The notes: a model not told the origin generated them from the letters alone. A stretch of DNA of 64,000 nucleotides from JAJYKC01 sp963823105 (GCA_963823105.1 CAWGKC010000009.1:372001-436000), one strand, 5' to 3'; counted from the stretch's first letter, positions 1 through 9,110 are shown. Made by a program: numbers and translations.

Positions 1-548
1 ACAGGACGAGGAAAACTCCCGCAAGAGACGCAGCTATGCGGTTCGAGCGAATCCCGCGAGACCCAAAAGGTAATCCGGACACGACGACACCCCCTGTTGT
101 GAAATTTCTAAGCTGGATTGAGCGAGAAGCCGCGCAAGAACGAGAACGGCTTCGACAAGGAAGGACACAACGGACGAGGTGCCCGAAAGTAACTTGGCTG
201 CACCGGTTCCGCGGGCGAGGCGGGCAGCTAGAAACTACTTACACGAGCTGGTCTGGAAGTTCAGCGGCAATGAAAGTGATCCCGAGTGTAAGGCCAACCG
301 GGGACCGATGTCAATGTTCCCCCTGGGAGGTGGTGTTAAAAATAGAATCGATGGACTGCATTCGAGCTTGACGCGAGGCGGATCATGGGGCGATACTCAG
401 CTAAATCGTTTCGCGCCCGTTCCGCGACATTTTGCCCAACATGGGCAGCGATCCTCCCGGTTGAGGCAGTCTCAGCTAGTGACGCAGGTTCGTTGAAGAA
501 ACGAGAGCGCCAGAGCAAGGCGCGGCAGGGAGAATCCGCTTACCGATT
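1..548. other. Leading region with no convincing gene
   Basis: One plus-strand frame is open from the window edge to a TAA at 71-73 and reads as a basic, hydrophilic tail that could be the last residues of a gene starting outside the window; this is weak. From 74 to 548 I see no reading frame with a recognisable domain, no tRNA and no clear terminator. The promoter of the amine dehydrogenase operon presumably lies here, but I could not pick out -35/-10 boxes with confidence. A purine-rich GGGAG at about 529-533 is too far from the ATG at 549 to be an ideal ribosome binding site. Confidence 0.4.
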
Positions 549-2279
549 ATGTTCACGCAAGGAAGACGCCCGCTGGCGCTCGCGCTGAGCGCCGCCGTAC
601 TGAGTTGCTTTTCCGCCTTCGCCCAAGGCGGTCCTGGGGGAGGGAACAAGATTCCGCCGGAGACCGAACCGGGGATTCCAGTGACGGACAAGTTGACCGC
701 CGGCAAGTGCGGAACCTGTCACAAAGCGGACGCGCAAGGCAACCTGACGAGGATCTCGTGGATACGGACGACACCGGAGGGTTGGGAGGAGTCGATCAAG
801 CGGATGATCCGCTTGAATGGTCTCACGCTTTCTCCGGATGAGGCGCGAACGATTCTTACTTACCTGGCGAAAGATCACGGCCTGGCGCCGGAGGAAACGC
901 AGCCGCACCGCTGGTATCTGGAGATGAGGGAGCCGGAGACCGAGCCCACGCCGAGCCCGGAGATCCGCATGGCGTGCGCGTCGTGCCACGCGTTCGGACG
1001 GCCGGAGACATGGCGAAGAAGCGCTACCGAATGGCACTTACTCGTGAATATGCATTTGGGATATTTCCCGGTGGCCGAGTTCATCAGCTTTCACGCGCAG
1101 CGGCGGCCGGATGGATATGGCGTGCTGACGGCCGCGCCCGCGGCGCCGGGGCAGACGGCAAAGGCGCCGGTCGATCTGGCGATGGAGTATCTGATCAAAA
1201 ACAACGGGCTGCATTCGGCGTCGTGGTCGAATTGGCGGGCGGCGATGCGCGATCCGGATTTGAAAGGGACATGGCTCGTGGAGGCCAGCGCTCCAGGTAA
1301 AGGGAAGTACTTCGGCACGCTGACGGTGAAGGACGGCGCCGCGCCGGGATCGTTCCAATCCGAGACGTCGTTGACGAGAGTGGCCGACGGTACGAAGCTG
1401 AAGTTCCGGGGCAAGAGCGTGGTGTACACGGGTTATGAATGGCGCGGCCGCAGCGAAGAGGAGAAGATCGGGACGGTGCGCGAGGTGATGACCGTGTCAC
1501 CGGATCAGGCGAAGCTGGAGGGGCGGTGGTTCTGGGGAGGGTATCAGGATTTCGGCTTGAACATAGCGGCCCGTCGGGACACAGGCGAGATCATGGTGCT
1601 AGGGACGGACGTGCCTTCGGTGCGCGCGGGGTCGAAGTCCGTGGCGGTGAGAATTTTCGGTGGGCATTTTCCGCGCGGGCTGACCGCGGCCGACATCGAC
1701 TTGGGCACTGGCACGAAGGTGACGAAAGTAGTGTCGGTGAAGCCGGATGAGATTTCGATTCTGATGGACGCCGACGCCGGCGCGATCTCCGGCTGGCGCA
1801 GTGTATCGGTGAAAACGAGAACGGCGCAGGAAGCGCTGGCGGTGTATGACAAGATCGACTACATCAAGGTAGCGACGGATTCGGGTCTGGCGCATCTGGG
1901 AGGAAACACGCATCCGAAAGGATACGTCCAGTTCGAGGCCTTGGCCTACAATCGCGGGGTGGATGGGAAGCCGAATACGCCCGACGACGTGAACCTGGGG
2001 CCGGTTCCGGTGAAATGGTCCCTGGCGGAGTTCATGGCGCGATTCAACGACGACGACCGGGAGTTTGTCGGGTCGATTAGCGCCGACGGCCTGTTTACTC
2101 CGGCGGGCGAGGGACCGAATCCCCAACGTAAGTTCTCGACGAATAACACGGGGGACGTTTGGGTGGTGGCCACTTACCCTGGCCCGTCTCCGGGCGCCGA
2201 GCCATTGACGGCAAAAAGTTACCTGGTCGTTACCGTGCCGAGCTATATGAAATGGGACGAGCCGGAGGTGGCGCAATGA
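549..2279 (+). CDS. qhpA: Quinohemoprotein amine dehydrogenase alpha subunit (diheme cytochrome c)
   Basis: Large periplasmic subunit of QHNDH, which oxidises primary amines to aldehyde and ammonia and passes electrons through two c-type hemes. Residues 1-26 form a signal peptide (basic start, Leu/Ala core, ending AFAQ). Two heme-attachment motifs follow, CGTCH at 54-58 and CASCH at 143-147, in the N-terminal diheme domain; the rest fits the beta-rich domains known in this subunit. Length (576 aa) is in the family range once the leader is included. It is first in an operon: its TGA overlaps the ATG of qhpD (ATGA). The identification is strengthened by the immediately following maturase, gamma and beta genes, an order known from Paracoccus-type qhp loci. 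The start codon is the first in-frame ATG and gives a full export signal. Confidence 0.93.
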   Translation: MFTQGRRPLALALSAAVLSCFSAFAQGGPGGGNKIPPETEPGIPVTDKLTAGKCGTCHKADAQGNLTRISWIRTTPEGWEESIKRMIRLNGLTLSPDEARTILTYLAKDHGLAPEETQPHRWYLEMREPETEPTPSPEIRMACASCHAFGRPETWRRSATEWHLLVNMHLGYFPVAEFISFHAQRRPDGYGVLTAAPAAPGQTAKAPVDLAMEYLIKNNGLHSASWSNWRAAMRDPDLKGTWLVEASAPGKGKYFGTLTVKDGAAPGSFQSETSLTRVADGTKLKFRGKSVVYTGYEWRGRSEEEKIGTVREVMTVSPDQAKLEGRWFWGGYQDFGLNIAARRDTGEIMVLGTDVPSVRAGSKSVAVRIFGGHFPRGLTAADIDLGTGTKVTKVVSVKPDEISILMDADAGAISGWRSVSVKTRTAQEALAVYDKIDYIKVATDSGLAHLGGNTHPKGYVQFEALAYNRGVDGKPNTPDDVNLGPVPVKWSLAEFMARFNDDDREFVGSISADGLFTPAGEGPNPQRKFSTNNTGDVWVVATYPGPSPGAEPLTAKSYLVVTVPSYMKWDEPEVAQ

Positions 2280-3715
2280 GCCAGGTGGCGGACGGCGTGA
2301 AATACCGCGCGGGCGAAGCTCACCCGTTCGAAGGCGGCGGCGGGAAATTCGTTTACCTGGCCTCCACCGGAGGGATTTTCGGGCTGAGCGACGCGGCTTC
2401 GGCCGCGCTGGGGCGGGCGCGCGAAGGCGAGTATAGCCGCGGCGAATTGACGGAGTGGTTGGCGCGGGAGGGAGTGGAGGGAGTCGAGGAGGCTCTGGAC
2501 GATCTGCTGGACGCGCAGGCGCTGATGCCCCTGGGAAGCGCAGCCATCGCTCCGGAGCCTCCGCCGCAAGGATTTCCGCTTCAGTCGCTGGTGCTGAACC
2601 TGACGAATCAATGCAATTTGTCTTGCAAGTATTGTTATGAGTATGGGGAAGACAAAGTAGCCACGCCGGAGGGCAAGCCGAAGTTCATGGACTTCGAGAC
2701 GGCGAAGACGGCGGTGGACTTTTTCTTCGGCGATTCCAAGGGGCGCGAGGCGATCCACATCACGTTTTTCGGCGGCGAAACGCTGATGAACTTTCCGCTG
2801 CTGAAGCAAGTGGTGGAGTACGCGGGGGAGAAGGCGGCCGGCGCGGGGCGGACGGTGGATTTCAGTCTTACCACCAACGCGACGCTGTTAAGCGCAGCGG
2901 TGATCGAGTTTCTGGCTCAGAGACGGATCGGCGTCACGGTGTCGATCGACGGTCCGCCGGAGATGAATAAGTTGCGCGTGTTCGCCAACGGAAAGCCGAG
3001 TTACGAGATCATCGCTCCGAAGATTAGGCAACTGCTGGCGATGCATAAGACGCGGCCCATTGCGGCGCGAGTGACTCTGACCGCCGACGTCACCGACTGC
3101 ATCAAAATCTTCCGGCACCTTACGCAAGACATGGGCTTCCATGAAGTGGGATTCGCGCCGGTGACCAGTTCGTCCACCGCGCTGTACGCCATCGGCGACG
3201 GCGGATTGCGGGGCATTCTGGATCAGTTTCGCGAGCTGGCTAACGAGTATCTGGAGGCGGCGCTCGACAACCGGCAGCACGCTTTTTCCAATGTGAGCGA
3301 CACGCTCGCCGAGCTACACGAGGGCGTGAATAAGTCCCACCCGTGCGGTGCGGCCTTGGGGCTGGTGGGCGTGGGGCCTTCGGGCGACATTTCCCCTTGC
3401 CACCGGTTTGTGGATTCCGATACGCACAAGCTGGGCCACGTCTCCACGGGAATCGACCGGGAGCGGCAGGGAGAGTTTCTGGCGCGCGGGCACGTCTCCG
3501 GCAAGTACGAATGCCAGACGTGCTGGGCGCGGCCGTTGTGCGCGGGCGGTTGCCACCACGAAGCTTACGTTCGGTATGGAGACACCGGTCATCCGAACTT
3601 ACATTACTGCGACTGGATTCGCGAGTGGACGGATATTTGTCTGGGAGTTTACGGAGAAATCGCAGCGCGGAATCCGGGGTTTCTCGAACACTTCGACAGG
3701 AGGAAGGCGGCATGA
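2276..3715 (+). CDS. qhpD: Radical SAM maturase of the amine dehydrogenase gamma subunit
   Basis: Cytoplasmic radical-SAM/SPASM enzyme that in known systems installs the intra-peptide Cys-to-Glu/Asp thioether bonds in the QHNDH gamma subunit before export. The CxxxCxxC cluster motif is at residues 113-120 (C113, C117, C120) in a TNQCNLSCKYCYEYGE context. A GGETLMN motif and a Cys-rich C-terminal SPASM region (C...GPSGDISPCHRF, then CQTCWARPLCAGGCHHE and a final C) follow, giving the extra Fe-S ligands. The ATG at 2276 overlaps the qhpA stop (ATGA) and is preferred over a longer upstream reading that would run inside qhpA; it yields 479 aa. Its own stop overlaps the ATG of qhpC in the same way, so the maturase and its substrate are translationally coupled. 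Confidence 0.94.
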   Translation: MSQVADGVKYRAGEAHPFEGGGGKFVYLASTGGIFGLSDAASAALGRAREGEYSRGELTEWLAREGVEGVEEALDDLLDAQALMPLGSAAIAPEPPPQGFPLQSLVLNLTNQCNLSCKYCYEYGEDKVATPEGKPKFMDFETAKTAVDFFFGDSKGREAIHITFFGGETLMNFPLLKQVVEYAGEKAAGAGRTVDFSLTTNATLLSAAVIEFLAQRRIGVTVSIDGPPEMNKLRVFANGKPSYEIIAPKIRQLLAMHKTRPIAARVTLTADVTDCIKIFRHLTQDMGFHEVGFAPVTSSSTALYAIGDGGLRGILDQFRELANEYLEAALDNRQHAFSNVSDTLAELHEGVNKSHPCGAALGLVGVGPSGDISPCHRFVDSDTHKLGHVSTGIDRERQGEFLARGHVSGKYECQTCWARPLCAGGCHHEAYVRYGDTGHPNLHYCDWIREWTDICLGVYGEIAARNPGFLEHFDRRKAA

Positions 3716-4062
3716 AACATCTAAAGGCGATCAATAAGAAAGCGGCTCGCGTGGACGCCCATGTCGCCGCCGCGCGCTTCGACGTGTTCGCGTTACAGGA
3801 GGGGGCGGGCGGTAGGACAAGGACACAACCCCCGCATTATCCGGTGGGTTGTACCATCGTGTTTTCGCCGGGATGGGAAGTGGATTCCTCCGGCGGCACC
3901 AGCGGGCTTTGCCAGCCGGCCGAACGCGATCTGTACGACTGCTATGCGACGTGCTTCTGGCCCGCGCAGGTGCCCGATCACCTGAATAACTATCCGGACT
4001 GGACGAAGAAATGCGCGTCGGCGACGAAGGACTGGCGCGAGATCGACCTGGTGTTCCCATGA
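3712..4062 (+). CDS. qhpC: Amine dehydrogenase gamma subunit precursor, carrier of the CTQ cofactor
   Basis: Small catalytic subunit (116 aa precursor) that carries cysteine tryptophylquinone. Cysteines and acidic residues sit with the spacing I recall for the Paracoccus mature protein, offset by 40: C47/E56, C67/D73 and C81/D89 for the three thioether links, and C77/W83 for the Cys-Trp cofactor pair. Residues 1 to about 40 would then be the leader, removed after cross-linking; it is basic and hydrophilic, not a Sec signal, as expected for a subunit exported by a dedicated ABC transporter. C101 is an additional cysteine without a counterpart in the pattern I remember. A strong Shine-Dalgarno AGGAGG lies at 3698-3703, 8 bases before the ATG, consistent with high expression. 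The stop overlaps the beta-subunit start (ATGA). Confidence 0.94.
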   Translation: MKHLKAINKKAARVDAHVAAARFDVFALQEGAGGRTRTQPPHYPVGCTIVFSPGWEVDSSGGTSGLCQPAERDLYDCYATCFWPAQVPDHLNNYPDWTKKCASATKDWREIDLVFP

Positions 4063-5183
4063 GGAGTTTCTGCGTGAAGAAACTGGCGTTGGCGGTGCTA
4101 ATGGCGGCCGTGGCGTGTCCGGCGAAGACGATGCTGTATCTGGGCACGTGGCCGCATACGGTGGTGGTCATCGACGAAAGCACTTACCAGATCGTGAACC
4201 GGATCGATCTGAAAACGGACGCGCCGAGAAACCTGGTGTTGACCGCGGACCGCAAGAAATTGATCGCGGCGACGCTCCTATACTCCGGCATCGAGACGAT
4301 CGACGTGGCGAAAGGCGAAGTGGTGGATTCGTTCACGCTGGGCGACAGCCGGACGAGAGTGTGGATGGCGGGCCTGGCCGTCGATCCGGCGGGAAAGTTC
4401 ATTTATACGAACATTACGACGTCGAAGAAGCTGATCGACCGGTGGGAGATCGGAGAGCCGAAAATGGCCGTGATCGATCTGGCGCAGCACAAAATCGTCA
4501 AAGAGGTGGATATCCCGGAGAGCGACCGGCGGCAGGCCGGGGGAGGCTTCCGCGGAGGGAATTACCGCGTGTCGCCCGATGGGAAGCTGCTTTATCAATT
4601 CGGGAAAGCGGTCACGATTTACGATACGGCGACGCTCAAGAAAGTGCAGACCATCGAGTTGTCGAAGCCGCCGTTTCCGGGGATGGAAGAGGTGACTTTC
4701 GCACCGGCGGTCGATCCAAACGACGACGGCGACGCGCTGACGGGCATCTTCAACAGCGCCGATCCGGAGGTGCATCGGGAGATTTTCGGCATCGCGACGT
4801 TTCACCTGAACGAGAAGAAGTTCGACTTCACTCCCATCGGTCCGGCGCTGCCCGGCGTATCCGACATCCGTTACACGCCCGATCACAAAAAAGCGTACGC
4901 GGTGGGGATCGAGGGGCTTCACGGCAACCGGCGCTGCGAGTTCTTCGGGATCGACGTCGCGAGTTCGAAGCTAGAGCGGAGGCAGGAGTTCGCCTGCCGG
5001 CCGCGGTTCTCTTTCGCTACTTCGTCGTCTGGTAACGATCTGTTCATTTACGCCGCGGGGTTCGAGTTGGAGGTCTACGACGCGGCGACGATGAAACTGA
5101 CCAAGACCGTGAACCTGGACGCGGACATTACGACTTCGATGGTAACTGTGATCGACCGGCCGGAGACGCGCGCCGGGCGCTAG
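4059..5183 (+). CDS. qhpB: Quinohemoprotein amine dehydrogenase beta subunit (beta-propeller)
   Basis: Third structural subunit of periplasmic QHNDH, a seven-bladed propeller that with alpha encloses the gamma subunit. The ATG at 4059 overlaps the gamma stop (ATGA) and gives a signal peptide of about 22 residues (basic start, then LALAVLMAAVACPAK). The mature part shows YVTN-type propeller repeats: LYLGTWPHTVVVIDEST, blades with NLVLTADRKK and VDPAGKFIYTN, and RYTPDHKKAYAVG near the end. At 374 aa the length matches the family. A longer upstream start would lack a proper signal peptide and overlap the gamma gene further. Only 34 bases separate its stop from the next gene, the maturation protease/exporter. 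Confidence 0.9.
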   Translation: MRSFCVKKLALAVLMAAVACPAKTMLYLGTWPHTVVVIDESTYQIVNRIDLKTDAPRNLVLTADRKKLIAATLLYSGIETIDVAKGEVVDSFTLGDSRTRVWMAGLAVDPAGKFIYTNITTSKKLIDRWEIGEPKMAVIDLAQHKIVKEVDIPESDRRQAGGGFRGGNYRVSPDGKLLYQFGKAVTIYDTATLKKVQTIELSKPPFPGMEEVTFAPAVDPNDDGDALTGIFNSADPEVHREIFGIATFHLNEKKFDFTPIGPALPGVSDIRYTPDHKKAYAVGIEGLHGNRRCEFFGIDVASSKLERRQEFACRPRFSFATSSSGNDLFIYAAGFELEVYDAATMKLTKTVNLDADITTSMVTVIDRPETRAGR

Positions 5184-5217
5184 GTTCGGCTATAGTGACA
5201 GTTCCGGGTGTTGGAAC

Positions 5218-7590
5218 ATGCGGGGCTGCCAGATCGCGATCGTCGACAGCGGGATCAACTTGAACCACCCGCACGCGGGAGGCGTGATAGGGGGAGTGGG
5301 TATCGGTCCCGGCGGGGAGCGTTGCGAGGATTTTATCGATCGGTTGGGCCATGGGACGGCGGTGGCGGGGGCGATTCACGAGATGGCGCCGGAGGCGGGA
5401 TTGCTGATCGTGAGGATTTTCGAGCGGGAGTTGCGGGCCACCGCCGAGCAGCTTGTCGCGGGCCTCGAATGGGCGCTCGATCGGGAGGCCGACATCATCA
5501 ATCTGAGCCTGGGAACGACAAATCCGGAGCATCGCGCGAGGCTGCTGCCAATCGTTGAGAGAGCCGTGCGCGAGGGGCGGCGCATCGTGAGCGCGCGGAG
5601 CATGGGCGGAGTTCCGTGCCTGCCGGGAGCGATGGAGGGCGTGACGGCGGTGGAGGCCGATGCGGCGGTGCCGCGCGATCAGTTACGGGAGGAAGGCGGC
5701 TGGCTGGCCGCGTCGCCTTACCCGAGACCGATTCCGGGCGTGCCGGTGGAGAGGAACCTGCGCGGCATAAGCTTCGCGGTGGCGAACGCCAGCGGCATCC
5801 TGGGGGCGCGGTGGATGGCCGGACGGACCGCGGGAATGCTCGCGATGACGCGGGCGACGCTGCGCCTATACGGCCGGCTGCTTCCTTTTCTGCGTCCGCA
5901 CCGGAGTAAGTTGCTGCTCATCGGGTGCGTGAATCTTGTCTCGACGCTGGCGGGGTTGGCGCAGCCGTTCTTGTCGAAGTTACTCATCGACCGGGCGCTG
6001 CTGGGGCGCGACGTTCGCGTATTGTGGATCGCCGCGGGATACATGCTGGCGGCGGCGACGCTGGGCTATGTGCTCGGCATCCTTTCCAGTTACTGGTACG
6101 TGCGCGTGTCGGCGCAGGCGTTGTTCGACATGCGGCTGGCGGTTTACGCGCATCTTCAGAGGCTGCCGCCGCGTTATTTTGCGCGGACTAAGCTAGGCGA
6201 CATCGTTTCGCGGCTAAACAACGACATTGGCGAGGCGCAACGCAGGATCACCGACACGCTGCTCTCGGCCGCGTCGAATACTCTGTTCCTCATCGGAAGC
6301 GTGGTGGCGATGGCGATGCTGAACGGGCGGTTGTTTTTGTTGAGCGTGGCGCTGGTGCCGGTGAGCGTGGTGGCGATGCAGATCTATCAAAAGCGAATGG
6401 CGTCGCAGGTGAAGACAATGCGCGAGCGCAGCTCCGACATCGGCAGCTTTCTGGTGGAGACGATTCTGGGGATGCGGCTGGTGGTGGCTTCGGGGACCGA
6501 AGATCGCGAGACGCGCCGGTTCGAGAAATTGAACGGCGGGTTCGTGCGCGCGCTGCTGGACATGCAACTTACTTCGTTCCTGGCGGGCGCCATGCCGGGG
6601 ATGATACTGGCGGCGTCGAGCGCGGGGATCTTTTTGTACGGTGGGAAAATGGTGATCGCCGGGGCGCTGAGCGTGGGGTCATTGGTGGCGTTCCTGGCCT
6701 ATCAGGCGCGGCTGATGTCGCCGGTGCAGAGCTTCATGGGGACGTGGTCGGCGCTGTTGACCGGGGCGGTTTCGTTGGGCCGCGTATTCGAAGTCCTGGA
6801 CGCGCCGGCGGGCGTGACGGACTCGCCCGGCGCGCGGCCGTTGGACTTCGTGCGCGGAGAGTTGGAATTTCGCGGCGTGACGTTCCGCCACGAGCCGGGC
6901 ACTCCGCTGCTCGAAGGCGTGTCGTTCCGCGTGGAGGCGGGGACGATTTGCGCGATCACCGGCGTGAGTGGCAGTGGAAAATCGACTATCGCCGATCTGA
7001 TCCTCCGCTTTCACGATCCGCAGGCCGGGCAGGTGCTGTTGGATGGGAACGACTTGCGCGAGGTGTCGCTCGAATCGCTGCGGGGCGCGGTTGCGCTGGT
7101 GGATCAGTCGCCGTTTCTGTTCGGCGCGAGCGTCGAAGAGAACATCCGGTACGGGCGCCCCGACGCCGAACGGCACGAGATCGTCGCGGCGGCGAAGGCG
7201 GCGGCCATTCACGACTTCATCGAATCGCTGCCGGAGGGCTATGCGACGACGGTGGCCGAGCGCGGGGCGACGCTATCGGCCGGCCAAAGGCAGCGCATCG
7301 CCATCGCGCGGGCGTTGTTAAGGAAGCCGCGAATTCTGGTGCTGGACGAGCCAACCGCCGCGCTCGACCCCGCCGCCGAGCAGGAGATCGCCGCGACGCT
7401 AGCGGGCCTGATGGGCGGCTTCACCTCGATCGTGATTTCGCACCGGCGATCCTTGGTGGAAGCAGCCGACGTCGTGCTGGTGCTGGAGGAAGGGCGGATT
7501 GTGGAGCAAGGGGCGCCGGGAGAATTGATGCGGCGCGGAGGCGCGCTGTGGCGGCATTTCGAGGGGAGAGCGGCGCGGGTGGAGGCGTAG
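5218..7590 (+). CDS. Subtilisin-like protease fused to ABC exporter (QhpE-QhpF fusion) for gamma-subunit maturation
   Basis: A 790-residue protein with two parts. Residues 1 to about 200 are a small S8-type protease: Asp10 in IVDSG, His45 in GHGTAVAG and Ser185 in GISFA form the triad. The usual AAGN oxyanion motif is replaced by SARSMGG around 125-131. Residues about 215-530 are an ABC exporter membrane domain with several hydrophobic segments, and about 545-785 the ATPase: Walker A GVSGSGKST at 582-590, signature LSAGQRQR near 686, Walker B ILVLDEPTAALD near 707. In Paracoccus QhpE (protease) cuts the gamma leader and QhpF (ABC protein) is needed for its export; they are separate proteins there. 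Here one chain could couple cleavage to transport, like peptidase-containing bacteriocin exporters. No in-frame break or internal start argues for two genes. The ATG has only a weak ribosome binding site. Confidence 0.85.
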   Translation: MRGCQIAIVDSGINLNHPHAGGVIGGVGIGPGGERCEDFIDRLGHGTAVAGAIHEMAPEAGLLIVRIFERELRATAEQLVAGLEWALDREADIINLSLGTTNPEHRARLLPIVERAVREGRRIVSARSMGGVPCLPGAMEGVTAVEADAAVPRDQLREEGGWLAASPYPRPIPGVPVERNLRGISFAVANASGILGARWMAGRTAGMLAMTRATLRLYGRLLPFLRPHRSKLLLIGCVNLVSTLAGLAQPFLSKLLIDRALLGRDVRVLWIAAGYMLAAATLGYVLGILSSYWYVRVSAQALFDMRLAVYAHLQRLPPRYFARTKLGDIVSRLNNDIGEAQRRITDTLLSAASNTLFLIGSVVAMAMLNGRLFLLSVALVPVSVVAMQIYQKRMASQVKTMRERSSDIGSFLVETILGMRLVVASGTEDRETRRFEKLNGGFVRALLDMQLTSFLAGAMPGMILAASSAGIFLYGGKMVIAGALSVGSLVAFLAYQARLMSPVQSFMGTWSALLTGAVSLGRVFEVLDAPAGVTDSPGARPLDFVRGELEFRGVTFRHEPGTPLLEGVSFRVEAGTICAITGVSGSGKSTIADLILRFHDPQAGQVLLDGNDLREVSLESLRGAVALVDQSPFLFGASVEENIRYGRPDAERHEIVAAAKAAAIHDFIESLPEGYATTVAERGATLSAGQRQRIAIARALLRKPRILVLDEPTAALDPAAEQEIAATLAGLMGGFTSIVISHRRSLVEAADVVLVLEEGRIVEQGAPGELMRRGGALWRHFEGRAARVEA

Positions 7591-7940
7591 GGGCGGCGGC
7601 GGGAGCGGCGTAAACGGATCGCTGGATCCCACGACCGCCGAGCAGAGCGGACGGTTTCGACTATATACACATCTGGCGAGACGATTACTTAGCCGCATAG
7701 CCGGGTTACAGCGCCCCGTCCATTTTCAACGAGTCCCGCTTGTCAAGTCGGGAGCGTGAGGCGGTGATTTCTACCAGTGACGCTCGAAATACGCCGCGCG
7801 ATCTGGCGCCGGAATACCGGAAATTTCCCGGCATTGTAGAAACGTCGGTCGTTCTCATCCGGAGCAGAATGCCCGGTCTGGGTAACGGAATATACGAACT
7901 CCGATGCAAGGTCTAGGAATGCGAGTTAGAATTCTGCTAT
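7591..7940. other. Intergenic spacer after the amine dehydrogenase operon
   Basis: About 350 bases with no coding frame that I can support on either strand. The GC content falls towards the right-hand end, where it enters the kinase gene. No clear rho-independent terminator (GC hairpin plus T run) was found after the exporter stop. Confidence 0.4.
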
Positions 7941-9053
7941 ATGTTCTACGGACCTTGGGAATCTCTTGAAGAACTCGGCTCCGGCGGTCAAGGAAAGGTC
8001 TTCCGCACGTGCAAGAAGATCGATGCGCTGGCTCGCCCCGAGCTGCCGAAAGACTTTTGCCAGTGGCTACAAGCATGCTTTGGCGTGAAGTCGGAATTCA
8101 AGGAGGAAAACGCCAAGAAGATATTTGATCTCATGCGCGAGTTTTGCAGAGAACCGAACGCACAAAGGTACGCGCTCAAGGTACTCCACGAGTTCAAGGA
8201 CGATCAAACGCGAGCGAAGGCGATCCAGCGTCTGGAACGCGAGGTCGTCGCCTTGCAGACGTTCAAGCATCAGGCGCTTATTGGTGTTATCGATCACCGC
8301 GTCAAAGACGGATGGTTCGTGATGGACTTTCATCCGACGACACTCGCAAAAAACCTCGATCGAACCCAAGGCGATGTTCTCGCATCGCTGCTTGCCTTTC
8401 GTCCCATCGTCGAAGCCGTCAGCCTCCTTCATAGGGGAGGTATTGTGCATCGTGACATCAAGCCTGACAATGTTTTCATCACGAACGAGAACCGACTTGT
8501 TCTTGGAGACTTCGGGCTCGCCATACAAATGGATGGTCAGTCTAATCGTCTAACCGACACCTACGAAAACGTAGGAAGCCGCGACTGGATGCCGGGTTGG
8601 GCTATGGGCATGAAACTTGAGAATGTTAGTCCTGCATTCGACGTCTTCAGCCTTGGAAAACTCCTTTGGGCTATGGTGTCCGGAAGAGAGAAGCTCCGAC
8701 TGTGGTATCTCCACGATCCCGAGTTCGAGCTCGAAGCGATATTCCCTGACGACCCGTCAGTGAAATTGGTACGGAAGATCCTTGACAGGTGCATCGTGGA
8801 ACGCGAGGAGCAGTGCTTTCGAGATGCCGGGGAGTTGCTCACTCGCATCGACATCGTTATGCGGGCCGAAAGGCTATTCGGCCAGCTACCAGATCAGGGC
8901 CCAATCAGATGCCGAATTTGCGGATTCGGCGAATACAAAGAGACCATACGCGACGACCTGGATCTCATGTCGCTTGCGTGCAATTATTGCGGGAATACGC
9001 AGGGGTTTGCCAAGCGATTCCGACGAGTGGATTGGGCGAAGGATCCAACGTGA
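7941..9053 (+). CDS. Ser/Thr protein kinase with C-terminal zinc ribbon
   Basis: Eukaryotic-type protein kinase of 370 aa. Glycine-rich loop LGSGGQGKV at 12-20, catalytic lysine K80 in YALKVL, catalytic loop HRDIKPDN at 170-177 (D172), and DFG with D190. Between the glycine loop and K80 lies an insertion of roughly 50 residues rich in Phe, Cys and charged residues, much longer than the usual 15-20 residue linker. After the kinase fold (to about residue 315) comes CRICGFGEY followed by CNYCGN, a four-cysteine zinc ribbon. There is no transmembrane segment, so it should be soluble. It stands alone, is visibly less GC-rich than its neighbours, and sits beside a toxin-antitoxin pair, which suggests horizontal acquisition. 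The substrate cannot be read from the sequence. Confidence 0.85.
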   Translation: MFYGPWESLEELGSGGQGKVFRTCKKIDALARPELPKDFCQWLQACFGVKSEFKEENAKKIFDLMREFCREPNAQRYALKVLHEFKDDQTRAKAIQRLEREVVALQTFKHQALIGVIDHRVKDGWFVMDFHPTTLAKNLDRTQGDVLASLLAFRPIVEAVSLLHRGGIVHRDIKPDNVFITNENRLVLGDFGLAIQMDGQSNRLTDTYENVGSRDWMPGWAMGMKLENVSPAFDVFSLGKLLWAMVSGREKLRLWYLHDPEFELEAIFPDDPSVKLVRKILDRCIVEREEQCFRDAGELLTRIDIVMRAERLFGQLPDQGPIRCRICGFGEYKETIRDDLDLMSLACNYCGNTQGFAKRFRRVDWAKDPT

Positions 9054-9110
9054 GCAGTGTGGTCCGCGAGCAAATATGGGTCCAAGGGCGCAATCGCGCG
9101 CCGGCCGCCG

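Noticed and set aside
1..548. Possible small proteins in the leading region
   Set aside because: The open frames of 60-110 codons lack start context, domains or coding-like composition.
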